Positions 44,412 to 54,450 of a stretch of 64,000 nt of DNA are shown piece by piece (the first letter of the stretch is position 1; the number at the start of each line of letters is the position of its first letter). The stretch spans positions 1 through 64,000 of the forward strand of contig NZ_KB899391.1 of NCBI RefSeq assembly GCF_000378185.1, read 5' to 3'. This DNA comes from Salinimonas chungwhensis DSM 16280. GTDB lineage: Bacteria; Pseudomonadota; Gammaproteobacteria; Enterobacterales; Alteromonadaceae. The position numbers and the translations under genes are program-made. A model generated the notes under the pieces. The model did no database searches and had not been told where the DNA came from. It saw only the letters and a program-made list of their open reading frames with translations.

Positions 44412-44717
44412 TTACCAGCTGGCTTTTTTCAAGCCAGGGACTTCACCGCGCATCGCCGCTTCGCGCAGCTTGATACGGCTAAGACCGAATTTGCGTAGGT
44501 AACCATGTGGACGACCAGTAATACGGCAGCGGTTTTGCTGACGAACTCTGGCTGAATCACGTGGCAGTTGTTGTAGCTTAAGAACAGCGTCCCAACGCTC
44601 TTCTTCAGAAGCGTTAACATCGCTGATAATCGCTTTAAGTGCGGCACGCTTTTCTGCATATTTAGCAGCAAGCTTTCTACGCTTTACTTCACGAGCCTTC
44701 ATTGATTCTTTTGCCAT
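44412..44717 (-). CDS. rpsN: 30S ribosomal protein S14
   Basis: A 101-residue protein started at ATG 44717 ([20 protein letters not shown]), the family start; the open frame runs on upstream into rplE and is not used. Ends with [20 protein letters not shown] and [20 protein letters not shown]. This is the long, zinc-free (C-minus) type, lacking the CxxC pair of short S14 proteins. Confidence 0.97.
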   Translation of the reverse strand: MAKESMKAREVKRRKLAAKYAEKRAALKAIISDVNASEEERWDAVLKLQQLPRDSARVRQQNRCRITGRPHGYLRKFGLSRIKLREAAMRGEVPGLKKASW

Positions 44718-44730
44718 AACCCTACACCCC

Positions 44731-45270
44731 TTACTTTTTGAATGGGAAGTTAAACGCGTCCAGCAGAGCACGTGCTTCTTCATTATTGTCGGCACTGGTA
44801 GTGATAGTAATATCCATACCGCGAACCTTATCCACTTTATCGAAATCGATTTCAGGGAAAATGATTTGCTCACGCACGCCCATGCTGTAGTTACCACGTC
44901 CGTCGAATGACTTAGGATTCAATCCACGGAAGTCGCGAACACGTGGGATAGCGATTGAAATCAAACGCTCAAGAAATTCCCACATACGTTCACCACGCAG
45001 GGTTACTTTACAGCCAATCGGATAACCTTCACGGATTTTGAAGCCCGCTACTGATTTTCTAGCAACTGTAACAACTGGTTTCTGACCTGCAATAGACGCC
45101 ATATCGGCGGTCGCAGATTCAAGCACCTTCTTGTCAGCAACTGCTTCACCCAGACCCATGTTCAGGGTGATCTTTTCAATCCGAGGGACTTGCATGACGC
45201 TTTTGTACCCGAACTGCTTCGCAAGTTCAGCTACTACTGTTTCTTTATAGAAATCATGCAGTTTCGCCAT
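44731..45270 (-). CDS. rplE: 50S ribosomal protein L5
   Basis: A 179-residue protein from ATG 45270 ([20 protein letters not shown]). Motifs: [59 protein letters not shown]. Binds 5S rRNA and contacts P-site tRNA. It starts 17 nt after rplX. Confidence 0.98.
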   Translation of the reverse strand: MAKLHDFYKETVVAELAKQFGYKSVMQVPRIEKITLNMGLGEAVADKKVLESATADMASIAGQKPVVTVARKSVAGFKIREGYPIGCKVTLRGERMWEFLERLISIAIPRVRDFRGLNPKSFDGRGNYSMGVREQIIFPEIDFDKVDKVRGMDITITTSADNNEEARALLDAFNFPFKK

Positions 45271-45286
45271 CGTACTCTCCAATTAA

Positions 45287-45601
45287 TTAAACAAGTTCAC
45301 CGTTCGACTTGAAGAAACGAACTTTCTTCTCATCTTCAGTACGGAAACCAATACGATCCGCTTTACCCGTTGCCGGGTTAACAATCGCAACATTAGAAAT
45401 GTGAATAGAAGCTTCTCTTTCAATGATTCCGCCAGGCTCACCCAATTGAGGGTTAGGCTTTTGGTGTTTCTTAGAAAGATTAACGCCTTCTACAACTACG
45501 CGGTCAACAGATACCAGTACTTTAAGGACTTTGCCTTGTTTCCCTTTATCTTTACCCGCTAATACGACTACTTCATCATCACGACGAATTTTTCTAGCCA
45601 T
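45287..45601 (-). CDS. rplX: 50S ribosomal protein L24
   Basis: A 104-residue protein with the KOW motif near the N-terminus ([20 protein letters not shown]) and [20 protein letters not shown]. Initiates large-subunit assembly on 23S rRNA domain I. It lies 12 nt after rplN. Confidence 0.98.
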   Translation of the reverse strand: MARKIRRDDEVVVLAGKDKGKQGKVLKVLVSVDRVVVEGVNLSKKHQKPNPQLGEPGGIIEREASIHISNVAIVNPATGKADRIGFRTEDEKKVRFFKSNGELV

Positions 45602-45613
45602 TATCGTGACTCC

Positions 45614-45982
45614 TTATAGTACCTCTGGGGCCAATGAGATGATCTTCATGAAGTTTTTACTTCTCAGCTCACGGGTTACCGGTCCAAAGATACGCGTACC
45701 AATTGGTTGTTCGTTGGCATTCAACAAAACAGCCGCGTTACTATCGAAACGGATGGTAGAACCATCTGCACGACGAACGCCTTTTCTAGTACGCACCACC
45801 ACTGCGTTCAGTACGTCACCTTTTTTAACTTTACCGCGCGGAATTGCTTCCTTAACGGTAATTTTGATGATGTCACCGATACCTGCATAACGGCGATGCG
45901 AGCCACCCAGAACCTTAATACACTGAACCCTGCGAGCGCCGCTGTTATCTGCAACGTCCAGGTTAGTTTGCATTTGGATCAT
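45614..45982 (-). CDS. rplN: 50S ribosomal protein L14
   Basis: A 122-residue protein started at ATG 45982 ([20 protein letters not shown]), the universal L14 start; an in-frame extension upstream is ignored. Further motifs: [39 protein letters not shown]. First gene of the spc operon. Unusually, no rpsQ or other S10-operon gene precedes it; a leader and probable promoter are found instead. Confidence 0.98.
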   Translation of the reverse strand: MIQMQTNLDVADNSGARRVQCIKVLGGSHRRYAGIGDIIKITVKEAIPRGKVKKGDVLNAVVVRTRKGVRRADGSTIRFDSNAAVLLNANEQPIGTRIFGPVTRELRSKNFMKIISLAPEVL

Positions 45983-46086
45983 GTTAGTGCTCCGCTGATA
46001 AATTAAGACTCTCTCGAGTCGTTTAGCTGCTAAAAACAGCAACTGCTGCTGCTTTTATGTACATACCCCCATAAAAAGGGCGCGAA

Positions 46087-46095
46087 ATCATAACA
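46087..46095 (-). promoter_or_regulatory. extended -10 promoter upstream of rplN
   Basis: The minus strand reads TGTTATGAT (TGn plus TATGAT) followed by a GC-rich discriminator (TTCGCGCCC), as in stringently controlled promoters. The -35 region is weak. The start would be near 46080, giving a leader of about 98 nt to rplN. A promoter is needed here because no S10 operon lies upstream. Confidence 0.5.
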
Positions 46096-46310
46096 GAAAA
46101 GATAGGCAAGCGATAGGATAAATTTGAATTATTTTTAGGCGATACGAGGATTATCCGCCTGTTAAATAAAAGGCCCTGTCTGACCTTGTGCACTTTGAAT
46201 AAAAAGCACAAATCGTTGAGCCGCATCATACACGAGTTACTGCTTACAGCAACCCCCGCTGTTATATGCTAACGCTACGCTATCCCTTTCGAGCCTGTTT
46301 ATTTAACAAA

Positions 46311-46332
46311 AAAGGCCGCGAGAGCGGCCTTT
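46311..46332. terminator. rho-independent terminator of the subtilase gene
   Basis: AAAGGCCGC and GCGGCCTTT form a 9-bp stem with a GAGA loop. On the minus strand it is followed by TTTGTTAAAT, 19 nt after the protease stop. It separates the protease from the spc operon promoter. Confidence 0.9.
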
Positions 46333-46351
46333 TGATGATACTGCGTAATGA

Positions 46352-48010
46352 TTATTCGTAGCTATAGTTCATGGTCACACCCGAATACGCAGAGTAACCC
46401 CGTATGCCGATGTGCCAGGTACCTGATGAGGGATTACTGAATGTGCACACCTCGTTGTTTCCATTTTTATACGGACGACAATCGTAGGTGGTAGTGGTCG
46501 GTTGGGCACCATTTCTTACATACAGATCGGCATCACCGCTGCCCCCGGCTATCTGAATGGTCATAGAGGAAACGCCAGCGGGTATATCCCAGGTATAGCG
46601 ATCCCACGCGGAGCGTGAGCCCGACAGATTGCTAAGTTCACCAGAGACCGGCTCTACGCCGCCTGTACCACCACCGGTATCACCACCACCAGTGCCATCA
46701 CAGCCATTGGTATTCAGATAATCTATGGCGCTGGATACCTTCACGATACCATTACCATAATAGTTATCGCGACCGGCAGCACCGCGATCTTTCGCTGTGG
46801 TATTCAACGCATTTCGGATTTGTGTATTGGAACACTGTGGGAAGTAACTCCATACCAGTGCTGCTGCACCCGCCACATGTGGCGTAGCCATTGAGGTGCC
46901 GTTTAACGTTGCATAGCTGTTATCAGGATAGGTTGAATATACCGAAGAACCCGGCGCAGCAATTTCAACGGCCGAATTATACTGTGAATAGCTTGCATGG
47001 TTTTCATTTGAGTCCACCGCTGCAACAGACATCACCGCGTTGTAGGAGGCAGGGTAAGACTTGGTACTATTTCCATCATTACCTGCTGCTGCTACGAGTA
47101 ACATCCCGTCATCTACGAAATTTTGCATTGATGCAGCCTCGGCCGAGGAAGAGCCACCGCCACCCAGACTCATATTCACCACGTCAGACCCTGCGTTTTG
47201 ACACTGCTGGATACCATCAATAATGTCCGAGGCGTAAGTCCAGGCACCATTGTCATTAAAGATTTTAACAATGTGCATGTTCACGCCAGGGTAAACACCG
47301 ACCACGCCCTGATTATTATCATAAGCAGCAATTGTACCGGCCACATGGGTGCCATGCCCGTTACCATCGTTATACCAATTACCCACTTGCGAATTGTTAG
47401 CATTGCCAGTCAGGCCATTATTAGTATCGGGTAAGTCACTATGGCCAAGGTTATAACCCGTATCAATGATACAGACACGACGGGCGCCGGTATCGCTTTG
47501 CGCGAACTGGCTGGCCTGTACCATATTGATACCGTAAGGTGTGGTTTGCGCCATTAGACGGCGCTGGGGATCATCTGCAATAGATTCAATGTTAGGGTTC
47601 TTACGAAGCTTGTTTAATACTGACTTGCTCATAGAGGCAGCAACCATTTTTTGCTTGCCAATAACTTTATGCGTTTTAGCGCCCGCATTTTTCAGAATAT
47701 TTTTCGCTGCCATGGCGTCAAACGCTGCATCAGCGGCATTCTCATCAGGGCCTTTGTTAAGCTTGTTCTTTTTGCCCTTCATGACGGCCGAGCCGGTCTG
47801 TTTGAACGTAACGATATAACGCTGCTCATCTTGTACCAGCGTTAATTTTTGCGAGAGCACATTTTGAAGCTGCCCAGCCTGGGTTTGCGAAGCCGGTTCT
47901 TTGACCTTAACGGGCCCCTTATTTACTGCAGCGGTCACAGACGCGCTTAACAGTGTTAACGACGCAACGACCGTTGCTTTGCTATAAAATGTGTGTTTTT
48001 TATTCAACAT
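46352..48010 (-). CDS. secreted subtilisin-like serine protease (S8) with PPC domain
   Basis: A 552-residue preproprotein. Signal peptide in the first 30 residues (KATVVASLTLLSASVTAAVN). An I9-type prodomain (RYIVTFKQTGSAVMKG ... KMVAASMSKSVLNKLRKNPN) is followed by the S8 domain, with catalytic Asp in CIIDTGYNLGHSDLP, His in GHGTHVAGTIAAYD and Ser in LNGTSMATPHVAGAAALVWS. After a Gly/Thr-rich linker a C-terminal PPC domain (about residues 455-552, with SGDADLYVRNGAQPTT) completes it, as in many marine extracellular proteases. Expected to be exported by Sec and to be processed at both ends. Single gene with its own terminator. Confidence 0.95.
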   Translation of the reverse strand: MLNKKHTFYSKATVVASLTLLSASVTAAVNKGPVKVKEPASQTQAGQLQNVLSQKLTLVQDEQRYIVTFKQTGSAVMKGKKNKLNKGPDENAADAAFDAMAAKNILKNAGAKTHKVIGKQKMVAASMSKSVLNKLRKNPNIESIADDPQRRLMAQTTPYGINMVQASQFAQSDTGARRVCIIDTGYNLGHSDLPDTNNGLTGNANNSQVGNWYNDGNGHGTHVAGTIAAYDNNQGVVGVYPGVNMHIVKIFNDNGAWTYASDIIDGIQQCQNAGSDVVNMSLGGGGSSSAEAASMQNFVDDGMLLVAAAGNDGNSTKSYPASYNAVMSVAAVDSNENHASYSQYNSAVEIAAPGSSVYSTYPDNSYATLNGTSMATPHVAGAAALVWSYFPQCSNTQIRNALNTTAKDRGAAGRDNYYGNGIVKVSSAIDYLNTNGCDGTGGGDTGGGTGGVEPVSGELSNLSGSRSAWDRYTWDIPAGVSSMTIQIAGGSGDADLYVRNGAQPTTTTYDCRPYKNGNNEVCTFSNPSSGTWHIGIRGYSAYSGVTMNYSYE

Positions 48011-48501
48011 TTGCTGTCCTATTTCTATTATTTTATTATTTTACTGCTTTTCTCCCTCGCTCTTCTGTGGAGCGTTAAAACAAGGTTCTTCCAACATTGT
48101 GACTGTTACCCAGCGCTTTCACTTAAACCGGAATAAGACGCCAGTCCGTGACGCTTTCTGAGCTACTCAACACTGTGTGTAACAGCACTTTTCTTGAGCC
48201 GCTTGGAGCGGTATTTTTTCTGGCCTGACGACCTATCAACTGTATCTTTAAAACACAGTGAACAGGTCAACACGCCTTAGCCACTATACAAAACTGCAAG
48301 CTTGTGTATGTATAAGACTCACATAATACTTATCACGGTTAATACGCTTTGTCACTTTTGACATAATCGATGAACAAGCCAAAATAACCTGTGAAAATAT
48401 TTGCACAGCAGCGCTGTAAACATTTTATTAACATTTACAGTCTGGCTAACGTAAAATAGATTTTGTCTGGGGGGAAGGACTATGAGGCAAGGTGAAATAA
48501 A
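48011..48501. other. intergenic region upstream of the protease
   Basis: About 490 bp with no recognised gene. It should hold the protease promoter on the minus strand; a GTGACA / TAAGTA pair near 48336-48358 has 17-bp spacing but poor -10 quality. No repeat or RNA gene was seen. Confidence 0.4.
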
Positions 48502-48534
48502 AAAGGCTGTCATTTTTTGTTTACGACAGCCTTT
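48502..48534. terminator. terminator after rlmB
   Basis: AAAGGCTGTC and GACAGCCTTT make a 10-bp perfect stem with a 13-nt loop, followed on the minus strand by TTTATTTCACC. It lies 27 nt past the rlmB stop and would end the rnr-rlmB transcript. Confidence 0.8.
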
Positions 48535-48560
48535 AGAATGATACGTATAAATGCAGAGAG

Positions 48561-49298
48561 CTAGCGACGCTGGCGCACCATTTCATACAGACAGATACCC
48601 GTGGCCACGGAGACATTCAGGCTGGATACGCTGCCAGCCATAGGAAGCTTGACTAATTCATCACAGGTTTCACGGGTAAGACGGCGCATTCCTTTACCTT
48701 CTGCACCCATTACCAGCGCCATAGGGCCTGACAACTGAGCATCGTAAAGACTTTGCGTGGCTTCTCCGGCGGTTCCGATCACCCACACCCCTTTGTCCTG
48801 TATAGCCTTCAGGGTACGGGAAAGGTTTGTAACCTGAATAAACGGCGTAGTTTCAGCCGCGCCGCACGCCACTTTACGCACAGTACCGGTCAGGCTGGCG
48901 GACTTATCTTTCGGCACAATCACCGCATGTGCACCCGCTGCATTTGCCGTTCGCAGGCAAGCTCCCAGATTATGTGGGTCGGTAACACCATCCAGGATGA
49001 GCAAAAGGGGGCTATCAGTTTCACTGATGAGTGCATCCAGGTCACTTTCATCCAGTGTACGGGCAGGTTTAGCGCGTGCTACCACACCCTGATGTTGCTC
49101 ACCACTGACTTTGTCATCCAGCACTTTTCGGTTACAGAACTGGAGACTGATACCAAAACGACGAGCCTGATTGACGATATCGCTTAATCTGTCGTCATTT
49201 CTGCCTTTGAGCGCAAATATCTCAATAACGCGTTCGGGTTCTTTGCTCAGCACTGCTGAAATTGCATGTAACCCGTATAACCATTCATGCTGGGCCAT
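48561..49298 (-). CDS. rlmB: 23S rRNA (guanosine-2251-2'-O)-methyltransferase
   Basis: A 245-residue SPOUT (TrmH-family) methyltransferase. The N-terminal substrate-binding domain ([20 protein letters not shown]) is followed by the catalytic domain with [60 protein letters not shown] and [21 protein letters not shown] (knot and SAM-binding loops). Methylates G2251 in the P-loop of 23S rRNA. Starts immediately after the rnr stop codon, so the two are co-translated, as in E. coli. Confidence 0.96.
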   Translation of the reverse strand: MAQHEWLYGLHAISAVLSKEPERVIEIFALKGRNDDRLSDIVNQARRFGISLQFCNRKVLDDKVSGEQHQGVVARAKPARTLDESDLDALISETDSPLLLILDGVTDPHNLGACLRTANAAGAHAVIVPKDKSASLTGTVRKVACGAAETTPFIQVTNLSRTLKAIQDKGVWVIGTAGEATQSLYDAQLSGPMALVMGAEGKGMRRLTRETCDELVKLPMAGSVSSLNVSVATGICLYEMVRQRR

Positions 49299-51614
49299 CT
49301 ACTTCTGTTTACCTTTGTTGGGTCTGTCTTTACCCGCCCCTTTACGCGACTTATTCGCGGGCTTATCCCGCCGCGATTTTTCCGACGGTTTCTTAGCTGC
49401 GGATTTCACTTTCACTTTCTTTCCACTGCTACTTTTAAGCAACGAATCATCCAGCACCAAATCAATTTTTCGCTCATCTAGGTTGACCGCCGCAACCTGT
49501 ACAGTGACGGTGTCGCCTAAACGGAACTGGCGTGCCCCTGACTCACCGACAAGACTTTGTTTCACATTGTCATAATGATAATAATCATCTTTAAGTGCCG
49601 TAATGTGAACTAAGCCATCAATATGGTAATCCACCAGCCGGATAAACAGTCCAAACGCGGTCACAGAACTAACCACACCTTCAAAGCTGCTGCCCACATG
49701 ATCCTGCATGAACTCACATTTGAGCCAGTCTGCAACATCGCGGGTGGCATCGTCAGCCCGCCGTTCTGTGGTCGAACATTGTTCTCCCAGCTGCTCTATT
49801 TCCTCAGTAGTGTAAGATTTAGCACCGGCCACTTTCTGCTTGTAAGGCTGCTTGGACAGAATGCCCTTAATCGCCCGGTGTACCACCAAGTCCGGATAAC
49901 GGCGGATGGGAGACGTGAAATGTGCATACTGCGCCAGTGCCAGGCCAAAATGCCCGACATTTTCACCGTCGTAGATAGCCTGTTTCATAGACCGTAATAA
50001 CATGGTCTGAATCAGTTCCTGGTCAGGGCGGTTGCGAGTTTTATTCACCACCGCCGTAAAATCTGAAGGCGATGCATCTTCACCGATGTGATGAGGAACA
50101 CCGATTTCGGCTAAATAAGAGGTAAAAGCAGTTAACCGATCAGCATCTGGTTTATCGTGTACTCGGTACAAAGCCGGCGCTTTGTGTGACTCAAGCATTT
50201 GCGCCGCACTGACGTTAGCCAGAATCATGCACTCTTCAATCATTTTATGCGCATCGTTGCGTTCAACAGGTACAATATCTTCAATTTTGCGCTGGGCATT
50301 GAAGACAAATTTGCTTTCCTGGGTTTCAAACTCGATAGCGCCACGACGCTGCCTGGCTTTATAAAGCACCCGGTAAAGGTCATGCAAGTTGCGCAAATGC
50401 CCAACGTGAGATTCATAACGCTTATGCAGGTCTTTATTACCCTGGAGTATTTGCCACACTTTGGTGTAAGTCAGTCTTGCGTGTGAGTTCATTACTGCTT
50501 CATAGAACTGATACGCCTGTAACTTGCCCTCGGCCGAGATAGTCATCTCGCAAACCATGCATAACCGGTCTACTTCGGGGTTAAGTGAGCACAACCCGTT
50601 TGACAGCACTTCGGGCAACATGGGGATAACCTGCTCAGGGAAATACACTGAATTTCCCCGGTTCAGCGCTTCGGTATCCAGTGCAGAGCCTGCTTTAACA
50701 TAATGACTCACATCAGCAATAGCGACCCACAACTGCCACCCGCCATCATCCAGGGGCTCACAGAAAACCGCATCATCAAAATCTCTGGCGTCTTCGCCGT
50801 CGATGGTAACCAGCGGCAACTGACGTAAATCAATACGGCCTTCTTTCGCCTCTTCCGGCACCTGCTCGGTCAGACTGCTGACAGCACGTTCTACGCTTTG
50901 CGGCCACTGGTGTGGAATATCATGAGTGCGCAGGGCCATCTCGATTTCCATCCCCGGTGCCATGTGTTCGCCAAGGATTTCGGTGATTTTACCCACCGGG
51001 CTTACTTTGCGACGTGGCCGTTGGGTCAGTTCAACGACAACCACCTGCCCCATCCGTGCGCCCTGGACATTTTCTTTGGGAATGACAATTTCATGATTGA
51101 TGCGGCTGTCATCGGGAATCACCACACCAAATCCATCTTCCGTAAAGTAACGGCCAACGATCGGCTCTTGTCGCGGTTCGACCACGCCCACAATGTAACC
51201 TTCTTTGCGGCCTTTACGATCGGTGCCGCTGACACGGGCATCAACAACATCGTCGTGCATAAACAGTTGCATCTGACCGCCGCTGATATAAAGATCACCA
51301 CTGTTATCTTCTGGCCGTAAGAAACCAAACCCATCACGATGACCGATAATACGACCGCGGATCAGTTCTTCCCGGTCCTGCAGAATATATCGTTTACTCT
51401 TGGTGAACTGAATCTGACCTTCGCGCTCCATTGCCCGCAGCCGGCGCTGCACGCCAATGCGATTCTCCTCGCTTTCGGCATCAACAGCAGCACAGATTTC
51501 AAGAAATGAAACAGGCTTACCGTGTTCTTTAATGACCGATAACAGGAACTCTCGGCTGGCCACCGGGTTGTCGTATTTTTCTTTTTCACGCTGATAATGG
51601 GGATCGTCACTCAT
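49299..51614 (-). CDS. rnr: ribonuclease R
   Basis: A 771-residue 3'-5' exoribonuclease that degrades structured RNA. Domains: N-terminal winged helix (REFLLSVIKEHGKPVSFLEI), cold-shock domains (GRIIGHRDGFGFLRPEDNSG, GRYFTEDGFGVVIPDD), RNB catalytic domain with LVTIDGEDARDFDDAVFCEP (metal-binding Asp cluster) and VAIADVSHYVKAGSALD, QYAHFTSPIRRYPDLVVHRA near its end, a C-terminal S1 domain (SFEGVVSSVTAFGLFIRLVD) and a Lys-rich tail. Length close to E. coli RNase R. Overlaps nothing; rlmB begins right after. Confidence 0.97.
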   Translation of the reverse strand: MSDDPHYQREKEKYDNPVASREFLLSVIKEHGKPVSFLEICAAVDAESEENRIGVQRRLRAMEREGQIQFTKSKRYILQDREELIRGRIIGHRDGFGFLRPEDNSGDLYISGGQMQLFMHDDVVDARVSGTDRKGRKEGYIVGVVEPRQEPIVGRYFTEDGFGVVIPDDSRINHEIVIPKENVQGARMGQVVVVELTQRPRRKVSPVGKITEILGEHMAPGMEIEMALRTHDIPHQWPQSVERAVSSLTEQVPEEAKEGRIDLRQLPLVTIDGEDARDFDDAVFCEPLDDGGWQLWVAIADVSHYVKAGSALDTEALNRGNSVYFPEQVIPMLPEVLSNGLCSLNPEVDRLCMVCEMTISAEGKLQAYQFYEAVMNSHARLTYTKVWQILQGNKDLHKRYESHVGHLRNLHDLYRVLYKARQRRGAIEFETQESKFVFNAQRKIEDIVPVERNDAHKMIEECMILANVSAAQMLESHKAPALYRVHDKPDADRLTAFTSYLAEIGVPHHIGEDASPSDFTAVVNKTRNRPDQELIQTMLLRSMKQAIYDGENVGHFGLALAQYAHFTSPIRRYPDLVVHRAIKGILSKQPYKQKVAGAKSYTTEEIEQLGEQCSTTERRADDATRDVADWLKCEFMQDHVGSSFEGVVSSVTAFGLFIRLVDYHIDGLVHITALKDDYYHYDNVKQSLVGESGARQFRLGDTVTVQVAAVNLDERKIDLVLDDSLLKSSSGKKVKVKSAAKKPSEKSRRDKPANKSRKGAGKDRPNKGKQK

Positions 51615-51799
51615 GCAGTTCGTCTTTCGCCCTTACTGAAGGTATGTAAATTTAATAGAGTATGTCGCCAGTATAACAGTTATCAGCATGAAAACACTGC
51701 CGATACCGCGCATTGTTCAAACAACGCGCGTTGACTATTCATCTGGCAAAGGAATATAAGAAATTGTACTCGCGGACATACCAGTTAGATCGAAACTTA

Positions 51800-52420
51800 T
51801 CAGAGCGCGGTTTGGCGGGCATTGCGCACTGCTTTAGGATGCATGAGTTGTTCAAGACGGGTCAGGTAGTCCGCAATCTTTGCGTGTGTATTTTTATCAT
51901 CAGTGACAGCGTTAAACAGCCAGCGGTAGGCATCCTCATAATCATACGGGCTGCCATGGCCTTCAATAAACAGCTTCACCAGTTGCAGCTGGGCGTTAAG
52001 ATTACCCAGTGCAGAGGCTTCACGCAGATAGATAATCGCCTGACGGTGATCCTGCTGCACCAGCTTGCCGGCTGCGTAATAGCGACCCAGTTGCTCCAGC
52101 GCTGCCGGTAAGCCTTGTTGCGCGGCATCACGCATAAATTGGACACCGCGCTCCGGTACAGCGTCAACACAAACGCCCCAGGCCAGCATATCGCCCCACA
52201 AAAACTGATAGGTCGGTTCTTTCAAAACCTCGGCATGGGCCTCAATATCCTGAACCAGCTGACAGCGATCAGCGACCACCCTGTCTAAATGAGCATTTGC
52301 GTTAATAAGTGTCACGAGTTCGTCCTGGGTGTACAGCTGAACCGCTTTCATCTGGTCCTTAGCTTGCGCCGACCATGCCACTACACTGCTGAACAAAACG
52401 ATTATAAGATGCTTTACCAT
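51800..52420 (-). CDS. motX: Na+-driven polar flagellar motor protein MotX
   Basis: A 206-residue exported protein (signal peptide MVKHLIIVLFSSVVAWSAQA). The body is made of Sel1-like repeats: GVQFMRDAAQQGLPAALEQL, GRYYAAGKLVQQDHRQAI, YLREASALGNLNAQLQLVKL. Length and pattern match MotX, which with MotY forms the T-ring that anchors the PomAB stator of sodium-driven flagella in Vibrio and Shewanella. In Vibrio, motX is also found beside rnr. If not MotX, it is another Sel1 periplasmic protein. It lies 185 nt upstream of rnr in the same direction. Confidence 0.8.
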   Translation of the reverse strand: MVKHLIIVLFSSVVAWSAQAKDQMKAVQLYTQDELVTLINANAHLDRVVADRCQLVQDIEAHAEVLKEPTYQFLWGDMLAWGVCVDAVPERGVQFMRDAAQQGLPAALEQLGRYYAAGKLVQQDHRQAIIYLREASALGNLNAQLQLVKLFIEGHGSPYDYEDAYRWLFNAVTDDKNTHAKIADYLTRLEQLMHPKAVRNARQTAL

Positions 52421-52498
52421 AATTAGCCCGGGTCAAATCATTACCTGCAATGTCCGTATCGGCAGGCAGGTCAAAAACCTGAAGCCAAAATGCCTGAA

Positions 52499-52744
52499 CT
52501 AATTCAGTTTGGAAAACAACGCACTGTAGACTTTACGCGCGTGGTCCGCCACATCAATACCCAAATCAGTTAAGTAACCACCATCGGGTTGGGTGATTAA
52601 TCCTTTTGAGTAGAGCCGCTGGGCAGCATTAACCACTGCGTTACTGGCATCATGATGAATTTTCAGCCCCTGCATAAAGCTGTCACTGGGGAATTTTAAC
52701 AGCAAATTCAGCTCTTCGGTCATGGTTTGGTCAAAGGTACTCAT
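52499..52744 (-). CDS. small conserved protein (TIGR02647-like)
   Basis: An 81-residue protein (MSTFDQTMTEELNLLLKFPS ... LITQPDGGYLTDLGIDVADH) that resembles the short TIGR02647 family of gammaproteobacteria. Its helical layout and LTDLG turn look like a small winged-helix-like unit, but no function is known to me. AGGAAG precedes the ATG. It is divergent from ubiD and 78 nt upstream of motX. Confidence 0.65.
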   Translation of the reverse strand: MSTFDQTMTEELNLLLKFPSDSFMQGLKIHHDASNAVVNAAQRLYSKGLITQPDGGYLTDLGIDVADHARKVYSALFSKLN

Positions 52745-52941
52745 GGTGCTTCCTTATGGTGACGGGGTGAAATAGTATTCACATAAAATAAACAATTGCT
52801 ATCACACACGCTTTGCCGGAAAGTGTCCAGAAAAATCGCGGTATAAAAACACTTTCCATTACGGCTAGTTCACTGATCCTGGCCGCCGGTATGATGTATA
52901 CTGCGTGCAATCCTAACGCTGATACAGGCTAATTGATACCG

Positions 52942-54411
52942 ATGAAATACAAAGACCTACGCGATTTTATTGTCAAACTGGAAGCCCAGGGTCAGTTAAA
53001 ACGTATTACCCGTGAGATTGATACTGATCTGGAAATGACCGAAATTGCCGATCGCACCCTGCGCGCCGGCGGGCCGGCCTTATTGTTTGAAAATCCGAAA
53101 GGCAGTGACATGCCAGTGTTGGCCAATTTATTTGGTACCCCTGAGCGCGTGGCTCTTGGTATGGGCCAGGACAGCGTTGTTGCCCTGCGCGAAGTCGGTA
53201 AATTACTGGCGTATCTTAAAGAGCCTGATCCACCTAAAGGGCTTAAAGACTTATGGAGCAAGCTGCCGGTCTTTAAGCAAGTACTCAACATGCCGGCCAA
53301 AGAAGTGCGCAAAGCGCCCTGTCAGGAGGTAGTGCTAAGTGACGATGAGGTAGATTTAACCCGCTTGCCCATTCAGCGCTGCTGGCCAGGCGATGTCGCG
53401 CCGTTGATCACCTGGGGTCTGACTATCACCCGCGGACCCCATAAAAAGCGGCAGAATCTGGGTATTTACCGCCAGCAACTGCTGGGTAAAAACAAACTGA
53501 TTATGCGTTGGTTGTCCCACCGTGGCGGAGCATTAGATTTTCGCGAATGGTGTCAACAGCATCCGGGTGAACCCTATCCGGTTTCAGTGGCACTGGGTGC
53601 TGATCCGGCAACCATTTTAGGTGCGGTCACGCCGGTTCCCGATACATTATCTGAATATGCCTTTGCTGGTTTGCTGCGCGGAGACAAAACCGAGGTCGTC
53701 AAATCTATCAGTAATGACCTACAGGTTCCTGCCAGTGCTGAAATTGTCCTGGAAGGTTATATCGACCAGAATGAAACGGCGCCTGAGGGCCCCTACGGCG
53801 ACCATACCGGTTATTACAATGAAGTCGATACGTTTCCGGTATTCACGGTAACCCACATAACCCATCGCAAAAATCCCATTTATCATTCCACCTATACAGG
53901 ACGTCCGCCGGATGAACCGGCTATTCTGGGGGTAGCGCTCAACGAGGTGTTTGTACCTATTTTACAAAAACAGTTTCCTGAAATTGTGGATTTTTATCTG
54001 CCCCCGGAGGGATGTAGTTATCGCATGGCCGTGGTCACGATGAAAAAGCAATATCCGGGGCATGCTAAACGTGTGATGATGGGTGTATGGTCCTTTTTGC
54101 GCCAGTTTATGTACACCAAGTTTGTTATCGTGTGTGATGATGACGTGAATGCCCGGGACTGGAATGATGTTATCTGGGCGATTACCACTCGCATGGATCC
54201 GGCCCGGGATACCGTTATGGTAGAAAATACCCCGATTGATTATCTTGATTTTGCTTCCCCGGTGTCCGGTCTGGGCTCGAAAATGGGTTTGGATGCTACC
54301 AATAAAATGCAGGGTGAAACTGATCGGGAATGGGGTGAGCCCATAGTAATGGATGAACAGGTTAAAAAGCGCGTGGATGACATCTGGGATGAGCTTGGTA
54401 TCATGCAGTAG
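52942..54411 (+). CDS. ubiD: 3-octaprenyl-4-hydroxybenzoate carboxy-lyase
   Basis: Decarboxylates the prenylated 4-hydroxybenzoate ring in ubiquinone synthesis, using prenylated FMN made by UbiX. The 489-residue protein starts at ATG 52942 ([20 protein letters not shown]); a TTG three codons upstream is not used. Motifs: [54 protein letters not shown] (active-site Glu/Arg region) and [20 protein letters not shown]. Length matches E. coli UbiD. Followed 39 nt later by fre, a classic neighbour. Confidence 0.97.
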   Translation: MKYKDLRDFIVKLEAQGQLKRITREIDTDLEMTEIADRTLRAGGPALLFENPKGSDMPVLANLFGTPERVALGMGQDSVVALREVGKLLAYLKEPDPPKGLKDLWSKLPVFKQVLNMPAKEVRKAPCQEVVLSDDEVDLTRLPIQRCWPGDVAPLITWGLTITRGPHKKRQNLGIYRQQLLGKNKLIMRWLSHRGGALDFREWCQQHPGEPYPVSVALGADPATILGAVTPVPDTLSEYAFAGLLRGDKTEVVKSISNDLQVPASAEIVLEGYIDQNETAPEGPYGDHTGYYNEVDTFPVFTVTHITHRKNPIYHSTYTGRPPDEPAILGVALNEVFVPILQKQFPEIVDFYLPPEGCSYRMAVVTMKKQYPGHAKRVMMGVWSFLRQFMYTKFVIVCDDDVNARDWNDVIWAITTRMDPARDTVMVENTPIDYLDFASPVSGLGSKMGLDATNKMQGETDREWGEPIVMDEQVKKRVDDIWDELGIMQ

Positions 54412-54450
54412 TTCCCCGGTGTTTAGCGAATAAAGTAAAGAAGAGAGTAC

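Noticed and set aside
44718..44897. Extended start for rpsN
   Set aside because: This part is the out-of-frame shadow of rplE; S14 begins at MAKES.
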